The position numbers were made by a program, and so were the translations under genes. This document shows positions 45,513 through 53,125 of a stretch of 64,000 nucleotides of DNA, piece after piece (the first letter of the stretch is position 1; each line of letters starts with the position of its first letter). Origin of the DNA: Yersinia enterocolitica subsp. enterocolitica (GTDB lineage: Bacteria > Pseudomonadota > Gammaproteobacteria > Enterobacterales > Enterobacteriaceae); assembly GCF_901472495.1 (NCBI RefSeq), contig NZ_LR590469.1:2728001-2792000 (forward strand), read 5' to 3'. The notes beneath the pieces are model-generated. The model did not search any database, was not told the DNA's origin, and saw only the letters and a list, made by a program, of their open reading frames with translations.

Positions 45513-46946
45513 ATGAAGCAAGGTTTGCAACTCAAGTTCAGCCAACAACTGGCAATGACTCCGCAGCTACAGCAGGCTATTCGCCTGTTGCAGCTTTCTA
45601 CGCTAGAACTCCAGCAGGAGATTCAGTTAGCGCTGGAGAGCAACCCCCTGCTTGAGCAAACTGATCTTCATGAAGAGATAGAGGCAAAAGAAACAATAGA
45701 CAGTGAATCGCTTGATACCCGCGAAGCACTGGAACAGAAAGATATGCCGGAAGAGTTGCCACTGGATGCTACCTGGGATGAGATTTACACCGCAGGCACG
45801 CCGTCGGGTATGGGCAATGATTACAGCGACGATGAACTGCCGGTCTATCAGGGCGAAACCACTCAAACGCTGCAAGACTATTTGATGTGGCAAGTAGACT
45901 TGACCCCGTTCTCAGAAACTGATGCCGCCATTGCAACATCGATCGTTGATGCGGTTGATGAAACCGGTTATCTCACTGTGCCACTGGAAGACATTCTGGA
46001 AAGCATGGGGGATGAAAACGTCGCATTGGACGAAGTTGAAGCTGTGCTCAAGCGGATACAACACTTTGATCCTATTGGTGTAGCCGCGCGTAACCTGCGC
46101 GAGTGCCTATTGGTACAGCTATCGCAATATGACAAAGACACCCCCTATCTCGCTGAAGCACGCCTGGTCATTAGCGAATATCTGGATTTGCTAGGCAACC
46201 ATGATTTCCGTACGATGATTCGTTTAAGTCGGCTAAAAGAAGATACACTTAAAGAGGCCATTGCCCTGATTCAGTCACTGGATCCGCGCCCAGGTCAGTC
46301 TATCAATACCGGGGAATCTGAGTATGTGATTCCAGATGTTCTGGTACGTAAAGACAAAGGGCACTGGACGGTCGAGCTTAATGCCGATAGCATTCCACGC
46401 CTGAAAATCAACCAGCAGTACGCAGCGATGGGCAGCAATACCCGTAATGACAGTGACGGGCAGTTCATTCGTAGCAATTTGCAAGAAGCAAAATGGTTGA
46501 TAAAAAGCCTTGAGAGCCGTAATGAAACGCTATTGAAAGTGGCGCGTTGCATTGTAGAGCAGCAGGTGGCGTTTTTTGAAAATGGGCCTGAATTTATGAA
46601 ACCCATGGTGCTGGCAGACATTGCCCAAGCCGTGGATATGCATGAGTCGACAATTTCCCGTGTGACCACGCAGAAGTTCCTGCACAGTCCTCGAGGCATT
46701 TTCGAACTGAAATATTTCTTCTCCAGTCACGTCAATACAGATAGCGGAGGCGAAGCTTCTTCTACTGCGATTCGTGCACTGGTGAAAAAATTGGTTGCGG
46801 CAGAAAATCCTGCCAAACCACTTAGTGACAGTAAACTGACCACACTATTATGTGAACAAGGCATTATGGTGGCTCGGCGAACCGTCGCGAAGTATCGAGA
46901 GTCGTTATCCATCCCGCCGTCAAACCAGCGTAAACAGTTGGTTTGA
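45513..46946 (+). CDS. rpoN: RNA polymerase sigma-54 factor RpoN
   Basis: 477-residue sigma-54. Q/L-rich activator-interacting region I (MKQGLQLKFSQQLAMTPQLQQAIRLL, 1-50), acidic region II (~55-120), core-binding domain (~120-300), HTH for the -12 element (~366-386) and the C-terminal RpoN box VARRTVAKYRES (~454-465) that reads the -24 element. Relevant here because the window also holds a good sigma-54 promoter (54193-54208). Confidence 0.98.
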   Translation: MKQGLQLKFSQQLAMTPQLQQAIRLLQLSTLELQQEIQLALESNPLLEQTDLHEEIEAKETIDSESLDTREALEQKDMPEELPLDATWDEIYTAGTPSGMGNDYSDDELPVYQGETTQTLQDYLMWQVDLTPFSETDAAIATSIVDAVDETGYLTVPLEDILESMGDENVALDEVEAVLKRIQHFDPIGVAARNLRECLLVQLSQYDKDTPYLAEARLVISEYLDLLGNHDFRTMIRLSRLKEDTLKEAIALIQSLDPRPGQSINTGESEYVIPDVLVRKDKGHWTVELNADSIPRLKINQQYAAMGSNTRNDSDGQFIRSNLQEAKWLIKSLESRNETLLKVARCIVEQQVAFFENGPEFMKPMVLADIAQAVDMHESTISRVTTQKFLHSPRGIFELKYFFSSHVNTDSGGEASSTAIRALVKKLVAAENPAKPLSDSKLTTLLCEQGIMVARRTVAKYRESLSIPPSNQRKQLV

Positions 46947-46969
46947 CCTGAACTGAGAAGGAAGACACT

Positions 46970-47257
46970 ATGCAACTCAATATTACCGGACATCATGTCG
47001 AAATAACCGACGCATTACGCGAGTTTGTTACCACTAAATTTGCCAAACTTGAGCAATATTTTGATCGCATTAACCAAGTGTATGTGGTTTTAAGTGTCGA
47101 AAAAGTAAAACAAATTGCAGAAGCCACGGTACATGTGAATGGAGGCGAGTTGCACGCAAGTTCAGAGCAGGAAGATATGTACGCCGCAATTGATATTTTG
47201 GTTGATAAACTGGCCCGCCAGTTAAACAAACACAAAGATAAATTGAAACAACATTAG
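46970..47257 (+). CDS. hpf: Ribosome hibernation promoting factor Hpf
   Basis: 95-residue short-form HPF/YhbH. N-terminal MQLNITGHHVEITDALREFV and the conserved SSEQEDMYAAIDILVDKLARQL segment. Promotes 100S ribosome dimers in stationary phase with RMF. Lies 23 bases after rpoN in the conserved rpoN-hpf-ptsN-rapZ-ptsO order. Confidence 0.96.
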   Translation: MQLNITGHHVEITDALREFVTTKFAKLEQYFDRINQVYVVLSVEKVKQIAEATVHVNGGELHASSEQEDMYAAIDILVDKLARQLNKHKDKLKQH

Positions 47258-47273
47258 GAACCCTTGTTGCTGT

Positions 47274-47329
47274 TATATAGCCTGGATAGTTCGAGTTACG
47301 TACATGCAGCTTGAAGTATGATGGATACA
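47274..47329. repeat. Internally deleted ERIC (both arms, core lost)
   Basis: Left arm GGATAGTTCGAGTTA is joined directly to right arm CGTACATGCAGCTTGAAGTATGATGG, with the ~70-bp core missing. It lies just after hpf. Confidence 0.75.
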
Positions 47330-47359
47330 CACAGCAAAGGTTCTACACTCGCTACCTAA

Positions 47360-47398
47360 CCTGATGCCAGCAGAGAAGAATATTCCGCTGGCATCAGG
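47360..47398. other. Perfect 12-bp hairpin between hpf and ptsN
   Basis: CCTGATGCCAGC-15 nt-GCTGGCATCAGG, no T-run, 30 bases before the ptsN start. Strong in RNA; candidate processing, stabilising or translational-control element in the rpoN operon. Confidence 0.75.
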
Positions 47399-47427
47399 CG
47401 TAAAACAGCGCTTAAGTGAAAGATGAA

Positions 47428-47910
47428 ATGATCAACGATCCAGCATTGCAATTAAGCTCGGTATTAAATATCGAGTGCACCAAAAGCTCCGTACATTGCT
47501 CAAGTAAAAAACGGGCTTTGGAAATTATCAGCGAGTTAGCTGCCAAACAGCTTAACCTGCCGTCACAGGTCGTCTTCGATGCTGTGTTAACCCGCGAACG
47601 CATGGGCAGTACAGGCATTGGTAGTGGTATCGCGATACCTCATGGCAAGCTGGAGGAAGATACACTGCGTGCTGTAGGTGTATTTATCCGCTTGGAACAA
47701 CCGATTGCTTTCGATGCTATTGATAACCAACCGGTTGATCTATTATTTGCCTTGTTGGTTCCAGCAGATCAATGTAAAACTCACTTACACACTTTGTCTT
47801 TAGTGGCCAAGCGATTAGCTGATAAAACAGTGTGCCGCCGTTTACGAGCAGCGCAAAGTGATGACGAGCTTTATCAAATCATCACTGAATTACCGCCAGA
47901 AACAGAATAA
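47428..47910 (+). CDS. ptsN: Nitrogen PTS enzyme IIA PtsN
   Basis: Phosphorylated by NPr in the regulatory PTS-Ntr; affects potassium, nitrogen and envelope responses. With Met at 47428 the product is 160 residues and the phospho-His is His-72 (IAIPHGK; His-73 in E. coli). An in-frame GTG at 47416 would add four residues. EIIA mannitol-like fold throughout. Confidence 0.94.
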   Translation: MINDPALQLSSVLNIECTKSSVHCSSKKRALEIISELAAKQLNLPSQVVFDAVLTRERMGSTGIGSGIAIPHGKLEEDTLRAVGVFIRLEQPIAFDAIDNQPVDLLFALLVPADQCKTHLHTLSLVAKRLADKTVCRRLRAAQSDDELYQIITELPPETE

Positions 47911-47988
47911 TTAGGCAGTAACGTCGTTTTATCCGTTATGCCCGGCTCCTTAGCCGGATTACAGGGTTCTACAAGGGGAGTCACTCAC

Positions 47989-48840
47989 ATGGTGCTGATG
48001 ATTGTCAGCGGCCGTTCCGGTTCAGGGAAGTCTGTTGCTTTGCGCGCATTGGAAGATATGGGCTTTTATTGCGTCGATAACTTACCCGTGGTTCTGTTGC
48101 CGCAATTGGCAAGTACACTTGCCGATAGGAATATCTCCGCTGCAGTGAGCATAGACGTACGCAATATGCCTGAGTCTCCTGAGGTATTTGAGCATGCCAT
48201 GACCCAACTGCCAGACAGCTTTTCACCGCAGTTGCTATTTTTAGATGCTGACCGCAATACGCTGATTCGTCGCTATAGTGATACCCGTCGTCTGCATCCG
48301 CTGTCGACCAAAAACCTGTCATTAGAAAGCGCTATCGATGAAGAGAGCGACCTGCTGGAGCCTTTGCGCTCGCGGGCTGACTTGATTATTGATACCTCTG
48401 AAATGTCAGTACATGAATTAGCTGAAATGCTCCGCACCCGCCTATTGGGTAAACGTGAGCGCGAGTTAACCATGGTGTTTGAATCCTTCGGCTTTAAACA
48501 CGGCATTCCTATTGATGCAGATTATGTCTTCGACGTACGCTTCCTGCCTAACCCGCACTGGGACCCTAAATTACGCCCGATGACAGGTCTGGATAAGCCG
48601 GTGATCTCCTTCCTTGATCGCCATACTGAAGTGCATAACTTTATTTATCAGACCCGCAGTTATCTGGAACTGTGGTTGCCGATGCTGGAAACCAATAACC
48701 GCAGTTATCTGACGGTCGCTATTGGGTGTACCGGCGGTAAGCACCGCTCAGTCTATGTTGCTGAACAATTGGCCGATTATTTCCGCGCCCGCGGTAAGAA
48801 TGTCCAATCACGTCATCGTACTCTGGAAAAACGTAAATAA
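47989..48840 (+). CDS. rapZ: RNase adaptor protein RapZ
   Basis: 283-residue P-loop protein that presents GlmZ sRNA to RNase E and thus controls GlmS (glucosamine-6-phosphate). Walker A GRSGSGKS (residues 8-15); C-terminal RNA-binding region with GCTGGKHRSVY and the basic SRHRTLEKRK tail. Start ATG 47989 follows AGGGGAG; the frame opens earlier at 47938 but homologues begin MVLMIVSG. Confidence 0.97.
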   Translation: MVLMIVSGRSGSGKSVALRALEDMGFYCVDNLPVVLLPQLASTLADRNISAAVSIDVRNMPESPEVFEHAMTQLPDSFSPQLLFLDADRNTLIRRYSDTRRLHPLSTKNLSLESAIDEESDLLEPLRSRADLIIDTSEMSVHELAEMLRTRLLGKRERELTMVFESFGFKHGIPIDADYVFDVRFLPNPHWDPKLRPMTGLDKPVISFLDRHTEVHNFIYQTRSYLELWLPMLETNNRSYLTVAIGCTGGKHRSVYVAEQLADYFRARGKNVQSRHRTLEKRK

Positions 48841-49113
48841 ATGACTGTCAAACAAACCGTTGAGATCAAAAACAAGTTGGGAATGCACGCCAGACCCGCA
48901 ATGAAATTGTTCGAGCTGGTTCAGAGTTTTGATGCAGAAGTGATGTTACGTAATGACAGTGGTACCGAGGCTGAAGCCAGCAGTGTGATTGCACTGCTGA
49001 TGCTTGATTCTGCCAAAGGCCGCCAGATTGAGGTTGAAGCTACCGGGCCTGATGAGATTCAGGCTCTGGCGGCGGTGATTGAACTGTTTAATTCGGGATT
49101 TGATGAGGATTAA
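48841..49113 (+). CDS. ptsO: Phosphocarrier protein NPr
   Basis: 90-residue HPr-like protein of the nitrogen PTS, phosphorylated on His-16 (LGMHARPAM) and passing phosphate to PtsN. The ATG directly follows the rapZ stop (TAAATG), giving tight coupling. Last gene of the rpoN block. Confidence 0.97.
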   Translation: MTVKQTVEIKNKLGMHARPAMKLFELVQSFDAEVMLRNDSGTEAEASSVIALLMLDSAKGRQIEVEATGPDEIQALAAVIELFNSGFDED

Positions 49114-49465
49114 GTTTTTATTTTTGCGGTTCAGTCGGTAGTTGATTCGATGATAGGTTCGGTTGTTAGAACTTCATTGCCAGCATGCGATCAGATTTCG
49201 GTTGATGCCTGATTAGATGATCCGCTTCGGTTGTTAGAATTTCATTGCCCACTTAGCCTCCGATGCACCAACCGCCAAAGGGGGCCGCGGCCCCCTTGTG
49301 GAATCCCGCGCTTTCGCACGTATCGCTTGCCCACTGCGTGGGTTCCCTCCTTCATCATTCCGCTGGCGGGACGGCTTTATTCGCGTCCCTGCTCATGACG
49401 CCTAAATCCGCCGTCCATGGCGGATTTCCCTGGCTACATTCTTCACTCGGCTGCTCAAATGTGCT
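49114..49465. other. Intergenic accessory DNA with palindromes, no supported gene
   Basis: Between ptsO and the split repeat. Contains GGGGGCCGCGGCCCCC-type and other short inverted repeats and two copies of a CGGTTGTTAGAA-TTCATTGCC block (about 49161 and 49230). It also has the palindrome AAATCCGCC-GTCCAT-GGCGGATTT (49404-49427). The composition suggests repeat remnants. A short open frame here has no protein-like features. Confidence 0.6.
49404..49427. repeat. Palindrome with ATGGAC loop (intact match to the IS target)
   Basis: 9-bp stem AAATCCGCC/GGCGGATTT around loop GTCCAT (ATGGAC on the minus strand). It has the same CCGCC-ATGGAC-GGCGG core that the IS1111-type element interrupts 140 bp away. 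Confidence 0.75.
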
Positions 49466-49569
49466 TTTAATTTCAAGGTCAAAACAATGGTTTTGATTTT
49501 CTCTTTTGACCTTGAGCGCAATTAGGAATATTACCGACAAAGACGATGGCCCGAGTGAGCCGCCATGGA
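49466..49569. repeat. Interspersed palindromic repeat, copy 1, left part
   Basis: Matches 58262-58368. Carries a perfect 12-bp inverted repeat TCAAGGTCAAAA/TTTTGACCTTGA (49473-49484 with 49504-49515), then GAGCGCAAT...TTACCGACAA, and is cut at CCGCCATGGA (ending 49569) by the IS. The right part resumes at 50946. Confidence 0.75.
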
Positions 49570-49649
49570 TAATGAAATGGACGCTCCAACTTTTACGGCA
49601 TCAGAGTGCCTAAATGTGAGTGTTAAAACTCAGAAGAAGGAGCGTCCAC

Positions 49650-50669
49650 ATGAAAGTATCTACTCTTGGTATCGACTTGGCAAAAAATGTTTTCCAGCTT
49701 CATGGTGTCGGCTGCAACGGTCAAACTGTTCTTAAGAAGAAACTCACCCGCGATAAATTCCTTCCTTTTCTCATGCAACTTGAACCTTGCTTGATTGGCA
49801 TGGAGGCCTGTGCTTCCAGTCATCATTTTGCGCGTGTTTTACGGCAGTATGGGCATGAGGTTAAACTCATTCCCCCTCAGTATGTGAAACCTTATGTCAA
49901 AACGAATAAGACAGATGCCGCTGATGCAGAAGCCATTTGTGAAGCTGTTGCACGGCCTAATATGCGTTTTGTTCAGATTAAAACGGCAGAGCAACAAGCT
50001 ATTCTGGTGCTGCATACCGAGCGAAATATCCTTATCCGCGAACGCACTGCTTGTGCTAATAGTATGCGGGCCATTTTGGCTGAATTTGGCATTATCATGC
50101 CTCGCACATTAAGTCAGCTGTATAAGAAAGTCCCTGAAATACTGGAAGAATATGATAACGAGTTATCACCTTTTGTCCGTTGTAGTGTCGCACGTCAACT
50201 TGAACACCTTCAGGGTGTGGAAGATCAAATCACGTTGATCGAACAAGAACTTAGCAGTTGGGCAAAAACACAACCCGCCTGCCAGCGGGTCTTGAAAGTC
50301 CCTGGTGTGGGATTGATGACGGCGACCTACCTTGTGGCGTCAGTGGGGAATGGGCAACAATTTCATTCAGCGAAACAGTTTGCCGCCTGGTTGGGATTGG
50401 TGCCGAGAGAATTCTCCAGTGGCGGTAAGCAGAGATTGGGCCGAATCAGCAAAAGAGGTGACCGCTATTTCCGTTATCTTCTGGTCCATGGTGCGCGGGC
50501 AGTTGCAGCTGTTATTGAGAGACACAAAGACAATATGCCGTGGCTTTACAGGCTGTTGAGTAAAAAGGCCTATAACGTAGCCGTTGTGGCACAGGCCAAT
50601 AAAACGGCACGTATTTTGTGGTCGATGCTGGTTCATCATACGGAATATCGAACCTTATCCGTGGTTTGA
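49650..50669 (+). CDS. IS110/IS1111-family transposase (DEDD recombinase)
   Basis: 339 residues. N-terminal RuvC-like DEDD domain: Asp in STLGIDLAKNVFQLHG (~residue 8), Glu in GMEACASSHH, Asp pair in TNKTDAADAEAICEA (~86-100). C-terminal Transposase_20 domain with VPGVGLMTATYLVASVG and the Ser-containing GLVPREFSSGGKQRLGRISKRGD (~256-280). Start ATG 49650 follows GAAGGAG. Frame intact, so probably functional. Confidence 0.93.
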   Translation: MKVSTLGIDLAKNVFQLHGVGCNGQTVLKKKLTRDKFLPFLMQLEPCLIGMEACASSHHFARVLRQYGHEVKLIPPQYVKPYVKTNKTDAADAEAICEAVARPNMRFVQIKTAEQQAILVLHTERNILIRERTACANSMRAILAEFGIIMPRTLSQLYKKVPEILEEYDNELSPFVRCSVARQLEHLQGVEDQITLIEQELSSWAKTQPACQRVLKVPGVGLMTATYLVASVGNGQQFHSAKQFAAWLGLVPREFSSGGKQRLGRISKRGDRYFRYLLVHGARAVAAVIERHKDNMPWLYRLLSKKAYNVAVVAQANKTARILWSMLVHHTEYRTLSVV

Positions 50670-50692
50670 GATAATCTCAAACACGGATAAGG
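50653..50692 (+). terminator. Long hairpin at the transposase stop codon
   Basis: CCTTATCCGTG...TTTGAGA / TCTCAAA...CACGGATAAGG, an 18-bp stem with one bulge and a 3-nt loop that includes the transposase stop. It is not followed by a T-run. It probably defines the mRNA 3' end or separates it from the downstream non-coding RNA. Confidence 0.6.
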
Positions 50693-50931
50693 CTCAAGAA
50701 CAAAAGTGAATACGTTTCAGGTAATTGCAAGTGTAATTATTGAGATGGCAAAACAGGTAAGACCGCAAGTGAGAAACTCCGTGAGCCGCCGGGGCATTTG
50801 GCCCGTAAGGATGATAGGAACTCACTTGGCGGATTTCATCATGGTTCGGGCGCAATCGCGCCCATAAAGAAACCGGATATATGGCTGCAATACCTGAGCG
50901 CTATTTTCAAGAAAAAACACTTGGTTTATTG
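50670..50931 (+). ncRNA. Candidate seek/bridge RNA region of the IS1111-type element
   Basis: About 260 non-coding bases between the transposase stop and the right subterminal repeat. In IS1111-group elements this 3' segment encodes the guide RNA that selects the target (established for the family). Local hairpins are visible, for example GGGCGCAATCGCGCCC (50849-50864) and a GCCGCCGGGGCATTTGGCCC region (50785-50804). RNA boundaries and guide loops are inferred only. Confidence 0.4.
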
Positions 50932-50945
50932 GGAGCGTCCATATA

Positions 50946-51115
50946 CGGCGGCGAAAAGCGCGCTGGAGCAGGAAGCGACTCGCGCTGGCTCGATAAGGCC
51001 AACGGCTGCCGGAGGGGACTGCGAATAGCAGTAATATTTCGCGCAAGCCGCAGGTGCAGGAGGGCCGGCCTGCCCTCCTGCTCGGTTGAGGCCACAGAGG
51101 TAAGGTAATAACTGA
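50946..51115. repeat. Interspersed palindromic repeat, copy 1, right part
   Basis: Matches 58369-58525: CGCGCTGGCTCG, AATATTTCGCGCAAGCCGCA, a perfect GCAGGAGGGC/GCCCTCCTGC hairpin (51056-51065 with 51072-51081), and the tail TAACTGAACGACTATCAACC. It was contiguous with 49466-49569 before the IS inserted. The following ~150 bp (51116-51269) contain no gene. Confidence 0.75.
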
Positions 51116-51269
51116 ACGACTATCAACCGAAAGATGACCCGCAGCGTCAACAACCAAACCAGTCACTGAACAAATCACATCTAAACAAACATTACCCAAC
51201 TTAAGGTATTTGAAATCAAAATGTACTGGGTAATCGTTTGCTAATCATAAAAAATGCGGCTTTCCCCTC

Positions 51270-51310
51270 TTGCAGAGAAATCCCACGCGAGTATAATTCG
51301 CCACAATTTG
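51270..51310 (+). promoter_or_regulatory. pyrBI promoter with AATTTG initial transcribed sequence
   Basis: -35 TTGCAG (51270-51275), 16-bp spacer, -10 TATAAT (51292-51297), start at A-51305. The transcript begins AATTTG, identical to E. coli pyrBI, where high UTP causes slippage on the three U and abortive products. This supports direct UTP control. Confidence 0.85.
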
Positions 51311-51319
51311 CCAGGAGAA

Positions 51320-51451
51320 ATGATGAAAAGCCGCTTGAATTTTGCTAAACATCGTCGTTTTGTTGAAAATGACCCTATCTATGGTCGACAAAATAGACTG
51401 CTAGCAGGCAGCCAATTGCCATTCTTTCTCCCGTTGCTAAACCGATCCTGA
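51320..51451 (+). CDS. pyrL: pyrBI operon leader peptide PyrL
   Basis: 43-residue leader peptide (44 in E. coli) whose translation couples ribosome position to UTP-sensitive polymerase pausing. Basic N-terminus, then SQLPFFLPLL near the end, like the LPFFFPLI segment of E. coli PyrL and encoded by a pyrimidine-rich tract. An AGGAG RBS precedes ATGATG. The stop codon lies 4 bases before the attenuator stem, so a ribosome following closely would prevent terminator folding. Confidence 0.9.
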   Translation: MMKSRLNFAKHRRFVENDPIYGRQNRLLAGSQLPFFLPLLNRS

Positions 51452-51454
51452 AAG

Positions 51455-51479
51455 GCCCCTCATTGAGGGGCTTTTTTTT
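51455..51479 (+). terminator. pyrBI attenuator
   Basis: GCCCCTC-ATT-GAGGGGC followed by eight T. Intrinsic terminator before pyrB, placed directly after PyrL. Confidence 0.93.
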
Positions 51480-51524
51480 GTCTGCCGATCGGAGCCAGAT
51501 TAAGCATTATCACCAATTAAAAAT

Positions 51525-51650
51525 ATATACCCTAAATAATTCGAGTTGCAGGAAGGCGGCAACTGAGCAAATTCCCAGAAGCTTACACAAGTAAGTGACC
51601 GGGGTGAGCGAAAGCAGCCAACGCACATGCAGCTTGAAGTATGACGGGTC
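51525..51650. repeat. ERIC element between the attenuator and pyrB
   Basis: About 126 bp, TATACCCTAAATAATTCGAG to CTTGAAGTATGACGGGTC, with the core ...AAGCTTACACAAGTAAGTGACCGGGGTGAGCG. It ends 16 bases before the pyrB start, so every read-through pyrBI mRNA contains it as a large hairpin next to the RBS (AGAGGAGAG). Confidence 0.93.
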
Positions 51651-51666
51651 ATAGAGGAGAGCGAAA

Positions 51667-52602
51667 ATGATCAACCCGTTGTATCACAAGCATATCATCT
51701 CAATTAACGACTTATGTCGCGAGGAACTGGAACTGGTACTGCGCACCGCCGCCAGTTTGAAAAGCCATCCGCAACCCGAGCTGTTAAAACACAAAGTGAT
51801 CGCCAGTTGCTTTTTCGAAGCCTCAACCCGCACCCGATTGTCGTTTGAAACCTCGATTCATCGCCTTGGGGCATCCGTTGTCGGTTTTTCTGATAGCAGC
51901 AACACCTCGCTGGGTAAGAAAGGTGAGACACTGGCTGATACCATGTCAGTCATCAGTACCTATGTCGATGCCATTGTCATGCGCCATCCACAAGAAGGGG
52001 CGGCACGTCTTGCCACCCAGTTCTCAGGCAATGTGCCGGTGGTCAATGCCGGTGATGGTGCCAACCAACATCCAACCCAAACACTGCTCGATTTATTCAC
52101 TATTCAGGAAACCCAGGGCCGACTGGATAACATCAATATCGCTATGGTCGGTGATCTAAAATATGGCCGCACCGTGCATTCACTGACGCAAGCGCTGGCA
52201 AAATTTAACGGCAATCGCTTCTTCTTTATCGCCCCAGATGCATTAGCAATGCCAGCTTATATTCTTGAAATGCTGGCAGAAAAAGGCATCGAATACAGTC
52301 TGCACGAAAGTATTGAAGAAGTGGTGCCAGAGCTGGATATTCTCTATATGACCCGCGTGCAAAAAGAACGCCTTGACCCATCAGAATATGCCAACGTCAA
52401 AGCACAGTTTGTCCTGCGCGCGGCTGATTTAAATGGCGCACAAGATAATCTCAAAGTGCTACACCCACTGCCGCGTATCGATGAAATCACGACTGATGTT
52501 GATAAAACTCCTTACGCTTACTATTTCCAACAAGCAGGTAACGGGATTTTTGCACGTCAGGCGCTGCTGGCATTGGTATTAAACGCAGAATTGGCTCTTT
52601 AA
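51667..52602 (+). CDS. pyrB: Aspartate carbamoyltransferase catalytic subunit PyrB
   Basis: First committed pyrimidine step: carbamoyl phosphate plus aspartate to carbamoyl aspartate. 311 residues, carbamoyl-phosphate-binding STRTRLSFE (about residues 53-61), KKGETLADT loop, HPTQTLLDLF and HPLPRIDEI motifs. Forms the 2C3:3R2 complex with PyrI, encoded 11 bases downstream. Confidence 0.98.
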   Translation: MINPLYHKHIISINDLCREELELVLRTAASLKSHPQPELLKHKVIASCFFEASTRTRLSFETSIHRLGASVVGFSDSSNTSLGKKGETLADTMSVISTYVDAIVMRHPQEGAARLATQFSGNVPVVNAGDGANQHPTQTLLDLFTIQETQGRLDNINIAMVGDLKYGRTVHSLTQALAKFNGNRFFFIAPDALAMPAYILEMLAEKGIEYSLHESIEEVVPELDILYMTRVQKERLDPSEYANVKAQFVLRAADLNGAQDNLKVLHPLPRIDEITTDVDKTPYAYYFQQAGNGIFARQALLALVLNAELAL

Positions 52603-52613
52603 GGGGATTGAAT

Positions 52614-53078
52614 ATGACTCAGGATTACAAACTACAGGTTGAAGCGATTAAATGCGGCACCGTGATTGACCATATTCCGGCGCAAATCGGGTTCAAATTA
52701 TTGTCGCTGTTCAAACTGACCGCGACTGACCAGCGTATTACCATTGGCTTGAATTTGCCCTCTAAGCGCTCCGGTCGTAAGGATTTGATTAAAATAGAAA
52801 ATACCTTTTTAACTGAGCAACAAGCTAACCAATTAGCCATGTATGCGCCAGATGCCACTGTCAACCGCATTGATAATTACGAAGTGGTGAAGAAGCTCAC
52901 ACTCAGCCTACCAGAGCATATCGACGGCGTTCTTACCTGCCCGAATAGCAACTGCATCAGCCACAATGAGCCGGTCGATTCCAGCTTCAAAGTGAAGGCC
53001 AAACAAGGTGAGATCCACCTTAAATGCAAATATTGCGAGAAAGAGTTCGACCATCAGGTCGTGCTGCAAGCGGATTAA
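52614..53078 (+). CDS. pyrI: Aspartate carbamoyltransferase regulatory subunit PyrI
   Basis: 154 residues. N-terminal nucleotide-binding domain (binds CTP, UTP, ATP) and C-terminal zinc domain with four Cys in CPNSNC and CKYCEKEF. Start at ATG 52614 (MTQDYKLQ) after AGGGGATTGA; a TTG at 52608 is in frame but unlikely. Confidence 0.97.
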   Translation: MTQDYKLQVEAIKCGTVIDHIPAQIGFKLLSLFKLTATDQRITIGLNLPSKRSGRKDLIKIENTFLTEQQANQLAMYAPDATVNRIDNYEVVKKLTLSLPEHIDGVLTCPNSNCISHNEPVDSSFKVKAKQGEIHLKCKYCEKEFDHQVVLQAD

Positions 53079-53125
53079 GAGTTACAAGCAGATTAAGTGT
53101 CGCAAGCAGGTTGACACCTAAGGCC

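Larger units (their letters stand above)
49570..50945 (+). mobile_element. IS110-family (IS1111 group) insertion sequence
   Basis: About 1376 bp with one transposase gene. Subterminal inverted repeats ATGGACGCTCC (49577-49587) and its complement GGAGCGTCCAT (50932-50942) lie a few bases inside the ends, as is typical of the IS1111 group; a third copy of the motif (about 49640-49650) precedes the transposase start. No target duplication is seen. Flanks reassemble into CCGCCATGGA-CGGCGGC, a palindrome. The ends are inferred from that reconstruction and may shift by up to 3 bases. It resembles IS1328-type elements known in Yersinia, but the name is not certain. Confidence 0.85.

Noticed and set aside
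49263..49496. 77-residue open frame between ptsO and the IS
   Set aside because: It crosses palindromic repeats, has no RBS and no protein-like features.
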